A DNA stretch of 64,000 nucleotides from Heterobasidion occidentale (Eukaryota > Basidiomycota > Agaricomycetes > Russulales > Bondarzewiaceae): positions 4,072,844-4,136,843 of the forward strand of contig JBCAQO010000001.1 of assembly GCA_039111635.1 (NCBI GenBank), written 5' to 3'. Both the position numbers and the translations under genes were made by a program. The notes under the pieces are model-generated. The model was not told the DNA's origin and did not search any database. It saw only the letters and a list, made by a program, of their open reading frames with translations. Position 1 is the stretch's first letter; every line of letters begins with the position of its first letter. This document shows, in pieces, positions 57,535 to 64,000 of the stretch.

Positions 57535-59556
57535 ATGACCACCGACTACGGCCGCCAGCCCATCCAGCACCTCCAGCACTCCTCCCCACTCGATTCTCTC
57601 GTCCGCCGCACCTCCTCACGGCGCAGACCACCAGCCCCGCTCTCCGCCAATTCGCGACTGGGCGAATCATCGCACGCTGAAGCCGCAGTGATAGACCACG
57701 ATGCAGCCTACACGGCGCAAACCAGCACCCCTCCGCGCCGGCGCCAGGGACGACCCCCCTCCTCGCCGCTGCTGCACACCCAGTTCCGGAGCTCCACCGC
57801 GACCACCGCGACCACCCTCGACCTGCTCAACAAGTCCTCGTCCTCGATAGCCGGCGACGACAGCCAGGACATCTACTACAACGACGCCGACAGCGTCTAC
57901 TCGAGCGCGACCGTCTCGCCCCAGTACCGCGCCGGCATGCACCCGACCCCGCCCCGTTCTGCGGACTCCCGCTATAACCCCGAGCCGTCTGCGGGACGTG
58001 CTGCGCATCAGGGCAGACAGCCAGGCGACCCCTTCGTCGGGATCCCGTCCATGTACACCGACTACCGTCCCTCGCTCGACGGCTACCGCCCCGCCGAGAC
58101 ACGCCCGCAGGAGCAGGAGCAGGAGTACGGCCGCCCTCGGCGCAGCAGCGACAGCCAGCACCTCGATCCCTTTGGTTTCACCGGCATCCCCCAGGCAGAC
58201 AGCTCCAAGTCCGTGCCCACCGTCGTCGTCTCCTCCGCAGACACCAGCGACACGCGCTCCCTGGCCGCGTCCTACGTCACCCCCTCACTCTCCTCGAGCG
58301 GCCGCACGCCGTCTGCCCTCCCGTACGGCGTCAACTACTCGCGGCCCGTCCGTCCGTCCTCGGACGACAACAAGCGCATGGTGCTGGAGCGCAACGGGTA
58401 CCGGACGCCCCCGACGACGGGCTCGTCCAGCGCCCGCACCTTCCAGTCCATGCAGGCAGCGCCTCCCTTGGATCCCCATTCCGCAGGCCGGAGCGGTCCC
58501 ACGCCGTTGTCGCGCGCCCGCTCGCCGCTCGCATCGCCCTTTTCCGCTGCGGGCCCTCAGGAACCCCCATTTGCGGCCCCCACCTCGCGCTCTCCCTCTC
58601 CCAGGTCCCCCTTCTCCGAACCAGCACCCACGAGCCCGCTCTCCCCGGCATCGACCCACTCCTCCCTCACCCAGACCATCACCCTCTCCCGCGACCCGCC
58701 ACCGCCTCCAACCTCCCCCACCGGGAGCCTCTACTCCTCCTACTCGTATTACCAGCTCGAGACCCCCGTCCCCTCCCCGACAACCGACACGCTCCGCGTC
58801 CCCGGCGCGCCCCTAGCCCCGCCCGCCCCGTCCCCCCCGCGCGCGGCGCCCGCGCCCGCGCCGGACACCGCCAACCCACGCACGGCCGAGGACTACCTCC
58901 AGCTCGGGATCCAGCACCACGAGGCGAACCGGCTCGCCGAGTCCGCCGCGTGCTTCGAGCAGAGCGCGACGCTGCCGGGCGGGAGCGGCGTCGGGATGCT
59001 CATGTGGGGGCTCGCGCTGCGCCACGGCTGGGGGTGCGCGAAGAACGAGCGGCAGGGGTTCGCGTGGCTGCGCCGCGCGGCGGAGAGCGCGGTCGACGAC
59101 CTCGAGCGCGCGCGCCAGGGCATGGACACCACCGCGATCCGCTCCGAGCTCGTGCTCGCGATCTACGAGGTCGGGCAGTGCTTCTTCCAGGGCTGGGGCG
59201 TCAAGAAGGACCAGAAGATGGCCGTGGTGCGTCCCGCTCCTTCCGTCCGCCCGCGGGCGCGGCTCACTCGCCTCTTTTGACGTATGTGCGTGCGTGCGTG
59301 CGTGCGTGCAGAGCTACTTTCAGGTCGCGGCGAAGCTCGGGGACGCGGACGCCCAGCAGGAGCTCGCGTTCTGCCTCGCGAACGGCAAGGGCTGCAAGAA
59401 GGACCGCAAGGAGGCCGCCAAGTGGTACCGCGACGCGGTACGTTTCTTTTCTCTCTCCGCTTCGCGAGCCCGTGCGTTCTCACCGCGCGCATTCAGGTCG
59501 CCCAGGGCGCGAGCGACGTCGGGCTGGCGTGGATATACAAGGAAAAGTTCAAGTAG
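57535..59556 (+). CDS. Sel1-repeat protein, Dsf2-like
   Basis: Model: exons 57535-59226, 59312-59437 and 59497-59556, 625 residues in frame. The first ~440 residues are disordered, rich in Ser, Pro and Thr. The C-terminal ~180 hold Sel1-type (TPR-like) helical repeats: YLQLGIQHHEANRLAESAAC, LALRHGWGCAKNERQGFAWL, VGQCFFQGWGVKKDQKMAV, YFQVAAKLGDADAQQELAFC and GLAWIYKEKFK. This layout is that of fungal Dsf2/YBR007C and, more loosely, of chitin-synthase activators, so a scaffold role in morphogenesis is plausible but inferred. The acceptor of intron 1 is the end of a TGCG microsatellite. It is convergent with mL38, with 250 bases between stops. Confidence 0.82.
59286..59309 (+). repeat. TGCG microsatellite at a splice acceptor
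   Basis: Six tandem copies of TGCG end two bases before the CAG acceptor of intron 1 of the Sel1-repeat gene and replace the usual pyrimidine tract. Length change here could alter splicing. Confidence 0.8.
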
Positions 59557-59806
59557 CGGCGGCGGCGGCAGCGGCGCTCGCGTACTACACGTTTGTTTAC
59601 CCCCTCTCTCGGGGCTGTGATTTGGTCTCGTTGTCTCATCTGCATACACGTCTCCGGATACCCCATCTTGCTCCCCGCTCGTTCCTATCTTATTTGAAAA
59701 TTTATTGATCGAAGAACGCTTCGCGCGAGGCGAGCAAAGTGGTAGTAGAGTAGCAGCGTAGGAAGTGTGTAGATTAACGAGGCGACGCGGCGCGCGCAGG
59801 CGCGCA

Positions 59807-61357
59807 CTACGCGATGTACTTGCTTTTGCTCTTGACCTCCGCGTACGGGTCCGGCCTCGGCAGGTGCCCGAACCGCGGCTGAGGAACCTCTGTGGGACGC
59901 GCGAAATAAGAGATCGTGAGCACGCGTCCGCCGCGAGGAATGGCGACACTCACTGAGCACCTGGTCCCACACGCGCGCGGCCTCCTCGTCCCACACCGCG
60001 CGCCACATGTGCGCGGCGCCGCCCTCGAGCTGGAGTCCGTGCGTCTGCACGAACTCGCGCACGTTGAACCCGCGGCGGTCGAGCTGCGGGACGCGGATGC
60101 GCTCGGTCGGGGACGCCTGCGGGAGGAAGAGCAGGACGTAGCGGTGGTAGGGCGAGCCCTGCGCGGGGTGCGGCGGGATGTAGGGCGTGTGGGTGGCCGT
60201 CAGCGGGAGGGGCGTCGGCGCGCCGCTGGAGAGGCTGATGTTCGGGCTGGGAGGGCGTCAGTGGGCACGGGAGAGAGTGGACGGCGGGGCGTACTGGAGC
60301 CAGTGGAGGTAGGTCGTGAACGACCGGGTTTCTTCGTCCGGGACATCTAAGAGGAGAGTGTGAGCGGAGAGTGCGGGAGAGGGGGAGACGCGCCTGACCT
60401 GGGTCGACTAGCATCATGGTGTACAGTCTCTCATCTGTGTGGAATACGGTCGTGTAGAGCCGCGGCGCCTTCTTGGTCTATGGGCGCACAAATGTGAGCT
60501 GCGATGGACGGGCGTGAGGCGGTGCGCGCACCTGTTCGTTGTGCAAAAAGATACCGGGCTCGATGGCTACGTAGCGCCGCTTGACACGCGTACGGAGGTA
60601 CACGCTCTCAGGTGGGGGCTCGGGGAACGTGATGCGGAGGTCGAATCCGGGGCGGAGATCTGGAATCATATCAGGGACGACGTTCATCTGGTGAATGCGC
60701 TCCATCTGGCACCCAAGTGTGAACACGACTCGTCCTGCAAAAGCAACAAGCCAAAAAAAAACGAACCAAAAGATCGAGCGCGCCGTCCTCCTTCCACCTC
60801 TTCTCGACGAGGTGCCTGTAGACGGGCTTCTTCAAGTCCGCTGAACGTCATCAGGACGAAAGCTCGCAGCTGCAGCAGAGGCGACTCGGCGACTCACCCA
60901 TCCCGTTCGCCGCCTTCCACCTGACCCACGGGAGGTTCACCTCGGACATGATCTCGAGGGTCTCCAGGCGCGCGCGCGCGTCCTGCGCCTCGTCGGCCGG
61001 GACCTTGCCGCCGTCGAGGGTCTCCGCGAGCGCCTTGGCCTCGTGCTTGATGCTGCGCGAGTCGACGGCGATGTAGCGCAGCGCCTCGTCGTACGCGGGG
61101 AGCACGCCCGGCGCGACGGGGCGGCACCACTCGCGCGGCCGCTCGAGGGTGATGGAGGGGCGCTGCCTGGCGTATGTTTTGCGGGGCCGTCTTCGCTTTT
61201 TCGCGGAGGCGGTCGCGTCTGCGTCTGCGTCTGCGTCTGCGGGTGAGCTGCTGGGTGCGGCTGGTGGGGGGGTTGGCTGCTGGGCAGCGGCTGCGGTGGT
61301 GTTGAAGCGAATCAGCGGGCCATTGAGCGTTCGCAGTCGGCGGAGGGCAGCGAACAT
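59807..61357 (-). CDS. MRPL35: Mitochondrial ribosomal protein mL38 (PEBP fold)
   Basis: Model (minus strand): 60898-61357, 60767-60840, 60532-60705, 60399-60477, 60295-60346, 59954-60246 and 59807-59889, 404 residues in frame. The N-terminus (MFAALRRLRTLNGPLIRFNT) is a clear mitochondrial import sequence, followed by an (Asp-Ala)n low-complexity run. Family marks are SEVNLPWVRWKAANGM, YRHLVEKRW, LLMERIHQMNVVPDMIPDL, the PEBP-like core with LYTMMLVDPDVPD, TTYLHWL, PYIPPHPAQGSPYHRYVLLF, and the C-terminal FVQTHGLQLEGGAAHMWRAV and WDEEAARVWDQVL. It is a structural protein of the large mitoribosomal subunit with a phosphatidylethanolamine-binding fold. For exon 3 I chose the acceptor just before MERIHQM; the nearer TTGCAG gives the wrong frame. 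Divergent from MFAP1 with only 149 bases between start codons. Confidence 0.9.
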
Positions 61358-61506
61358 GGTGCAGCCGTGACGAGGACGAGGAGGAGGAAGAGAGTGTGCC
61401 AGCCAATCCCGCACGCCGCTTGCGCCCGGCATCTTCCGGGCCCGCCTCGACCAGCTGCTGCGACTCTTCCCTTCCCCACTCTGTTGCAATCGACCTCTTA
61501 CTCAGG
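61358..61506. promoter_or_regulatory. Compact bidirectional promoter, mL38 / MFAP1
   Basis: Just 149 bases separate the two start codons, so the genes must share promoter space and have very short 5' UTRs. No TATA box is visible. Confidence 0.5.
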
Positions 61507-63171
61507 ATGTCTGGCGTTGCTCGGAAGCAGGCACCGCGTCCTGCGAGGCCAGCAGCTCGTTACTGGAAGGGTAAAGCTCCCAAGGGAGCGGCAGAGCTAC
61601 CTTCATCCGACGATGAGGACGCGGAAGAGCAGGACGTCCACGAGGAGGAGGAGGATGTCCCTATGTCCGGTGAGCAGTTCCTTGGAAGGGATGTCGATGA
61701 CGAGGGCGCGATCGCCACGAGAAAGCCGGTGGGCAAGATGAGCGTCGCGTTGCGGGACGTGAACATCTCAAAGGAGGGAAAGGTGCTTCTTGGCAGGCAA
61801 GAGGAGGTCAAGAAGGCAGAGGATGAGGACGAGGACGAAGATGAAGATGAGGATGAAGATGAGGACGAAGATGAGGATGAGGATGATACGCAAACGGTTG
61901 GAAGCTCGGAACAAGAATCGGAGGAAGAGACACCTAAAGTGCAGTTCCGACCTGTCTTTGTGCCAAAGTATGTCTGATCATATTCTCATGATATGTACAC
62001 TTAAGTTCCATATTTCTCATAGACGCGGTCGTGTCACAGTTTATGAGAAAGAGGCCATAGCTCTCGACAGCGAAGAGGCCATAAAGAAAAAAGAGCTGGA
62101 GGCAGAAGAGCGTCGACAACAGAGTCATGATATGGTCGCAGATAGCATTCGTCGGGAATTAGCTGAAAGTGCGCCCTACTGTTTCTGACACTGCCGACTA
62201 TCTCATAACAGCGCGTGCTCTCATGGCAGAGCAAAAAGAAGACGAGGTTCCCGAAGTTGACGATGCGGACGGGCTCGATCCGGTGGCGGAGTTCGAGGCA
62301 TGGCGTCTACGTGAGCTTGCGCGGATCAAGCGAGACAAGGAGGCGGAGGTGGCGCGTGAGCTGGAGCGCGAGGAGATCGAGCGTCGACGTGCAATGCCGG
62401 AGGAGCAGCGGATGAAGGAGGATCTAGAGCGTGCGCAAAAGCTGCGGGACGAGAAGCCCAAAGGCCAGCAGGTATTTCTACAGAAATATTGGCACAAGGG
62501 TGCTTTCCATCAGGTGCGTTCTCTGCCCAGTCTTCCGATTCTGGGTTTAACGCAGCAATGTGTTACGCGGGCATTTGGGTCCTAGGATCAAGAAATATTA
62601 AAGCGACATGACTTCACTGAGAAAACAGAGTCGACAGTTGACGTGTCGGCACTCCCATCAGTCATGCAGGTGAAGAACTTCGGGAAGCGTGGGCGGACAA
62701 AGTACACGCATCTGTTGGACCAGGATACAACAGCAGGGAATGGAGGATTCGGTGGTGCTGGACCCGTCAAAGTCGGCGGAAAGGGCAAGGAAGGGAACGG
62801 ATGCTTTCTTTGCGGAGGGCCGCATCTCAAGAAAGGTAACGTACTTTGTTCGCGCGCGCTTCTTGACGCTCATTGGCACTTGTGTTTCAGATTGCCCGCA
62901 AAATACTGGGCTGCCCCCGGGACGGCCTGGAACGGGCGCGAATGCTGCTACACCGACGAACGCTAAGGGCGGAAGGGGGGACAGCAATAGATATGACGGG
63001 AGGGGGCAGGGCTGGAGAAGCGAGAACAAGGGGAGGTTGCCTACAAGAGAACAGGTCAGAGACGGTGAGGACATCGATAGGCGATGGAAGGAGAAGCGGA
63101 GATCGCGTTCAAGGTCTGGAGAGCCGGGTGTGGAGCATAAACGAGGGGAGAAGCGGCAGAGGGTGGATTGA
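61507..63171 (+). CDS. Splicing factor MFAP1
   Basis: Model: exons 61507-61967, 62023-62168, 62212-62513, 62586-62835 and 62891-63171, 479 residues in frame. MFAP1 is a subunit of the spliceosomal B complex (tri-snRNP associated). Marks: an acidic N-terminal half with an (Glu-Asp)n run at 61827-61890, [14 protein letters not shown], long Glu/Arg helices, [20 protein letters not shown], the family core [15 protein letters not shown] and [38 protein letters not shown], then a CCHC-type zinc knuckle ([17 protein letters not shown]) and an Arg/Ser-rich tail as in splicing proteins. The zinc knuckle is built across the last intron. Length and order are as expected for fungi. Confidence 0.93.
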
Positions 63172-63894
63172 TTTTTGTCTGTCATTGTATTTATAAGGTT
63201 TGGGTCTGTATTTTATGTTCTGCTACTCTCTTTTCTTCAGCGGCGCTCCTCCTTTGTCTATTCACTTCGTCAACCAACGTCGTGAGTGCCTTTTCAAGTT
63301 GTATTGGACAGTGCACCCTCTCATTTGTCACACTAGCTTGTCGAGTCGTCGATTCACCAGCTTTGGCGAGACAGGTCTGTATGCAGCTGCTGCGCTCGAG
63401 CTCAGGCACTCAAACGCAAGCGAACGTGATCTTCCTGATCCCCGCACCACCTCGTTCTGAAATTTAATTAGGAAGTGGGCCATCTCATTTGAAGATTTGT
63501 CGCACGAGCTCACCGAATGAGGATACGAGGCGCGCATCGTGCATCATCTTTTGCCTTCAGGTTTTACCTGGTTTTTGGTTCAATCTCGAGCGTCTACTGT
63601 ACGACCTAAGACTCTCAATGAAATTCCTCTTACTTATTGGTATGTCAAACCTTTGCATTCAGTATGAGAATCTGAAATGCTCATACTGTGCTGTCTACAG
63701 GTTCTCACTTTGCACTCTTTCACTCCACATGGAACAAATAACGAACACATCTATGCTAGTATACATAGAACACTGCAATCAAGCGCACATGGCCATAAAT
63801 CCATATCTCGGCTTGAAAACACGTGTCAATGAACTCAGTATAGTATAAACATATTTTGAATTGTAAGCACTGCTCACACAAAAGCTTCTTCAAA
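63172..63894. other. 3' flank of MFAP1, unassigned
   Basis: Several short frames without start, splice pattern or family. It is AT-richer than the gene to its left. It probably holds two convergent 3' UTRs. Confidence 0.3.
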
Positions 63895-63999
63895 TCACGA
63901 CCGTCGTTTTCGAAGGCGAATCTTAAGCGCGCTATCAGGACGAACAACTGAGATAGATTTCGCCGATGACGCCGCAGGAGGGAAGAATTCGGATGCATG
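63895..63999 (-). CDS. C-terminal end of a gene continuing beyond the right edge
   Basis: On the minus strand an open frame enters from the edge and ends at TGA 63895-63897. It reads as a Ser/Ala stretch followed by VVRPDSALKIRLRKRRS, a very basic terminus of the kind seen in nuclear proteins. Only ~34 codons are visible, so this is a guess. Confidence 0.3.
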   Translation of the reverse strand, partial: HASEFFPPAASSAKSISVVRPDSALKIRLRKRRS

Positions 64000-64000
64000 T

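Overview
The window looks like nuclear DNA from a basidiomycete fungus, most likely an Agaricomycete. Genes are split by many short introns (mostly 45-75 bases) with GT-AG borders. Neighbouring genes are often divergent with short shared promoters. The recognisable proteins are fungal: a Zn2Cys6 regulator, Old Yellow Enzymes, an Nha1-type antiporter, Ies6, and a protein family I know only from mushrooms. A run of 100 N at 29185-29284 shows it is a draft scaffold.

Left part, 1-31 kb, mixed and partly decayed. It holds a membrane protein cut by the left edge, a Zn2Cys6 transcription factor (3069-5776), mitoribosomal mL57 (6047-7069), two tandem Old Yellow Enzyme genes (7500-8790 and 9743-11062), the lipoamide acyltransferase E2 of branched-chain keto acid breakdown (12014-13773), a DUF6698-like gene (15104-16559), a small GRF-zinc-finger-like gene (16811-17824), a Ulp1-type SUMO protease (18021-20094), an unknown 283-residue protein (20700-21660), the wreck of a Sec14-like gene (about 22.74-23.24 kb), a striking array of semi-palindromic interspersed repeats (24.78-26.1 kb), a broken lineage-specific gene (26.2-29.18 kb), the N gap, and the 3' half of an Na+/H+ antiporter (29285-30676).

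Right part, 31.9-64 kb, dense and mostly housekeeping: a 1949-residue coiled-coil protein, an unknown basic protein, peroxisomal SCP2-type thiolase (AKL end), a 347-bp MITE, translation initiation factor eIF5, the tRNA methyltransferase Dnmt2, a PHD-finger protein, a SAM methyltransferase, the INO80 subunit Ies6, an unknown GC-rich protein, a Sel1-repeat (Dsf2-like) protein, mitoribosomal mL38, the splicing factor MFAP1, and the end of a gene leaving on the right. No operon-like pathway links them. The shared themes are mitochondrial translation (mL57, mL38), lipid and amino acid catabolism (thiolase, E2) and RNA/chromatin work (eIF5, Dnmt2, MFAP1, Ies6, PHD).

The most unusual object is the 24.78-26.1 kb array. 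It has twelve direct and two inverted copies of a ~27-base near-palindrome, separated by spacers of two size classes. A second theme is that several conserved genes, especially in the left half, carry isolated one-base frameshifts, often in homopolymers. I read these mainly as consensus errors in a draft assembly, with true pseudogenisation as the alternative. All exon models were built by eye from splice signals and reading-frame arithmetic.
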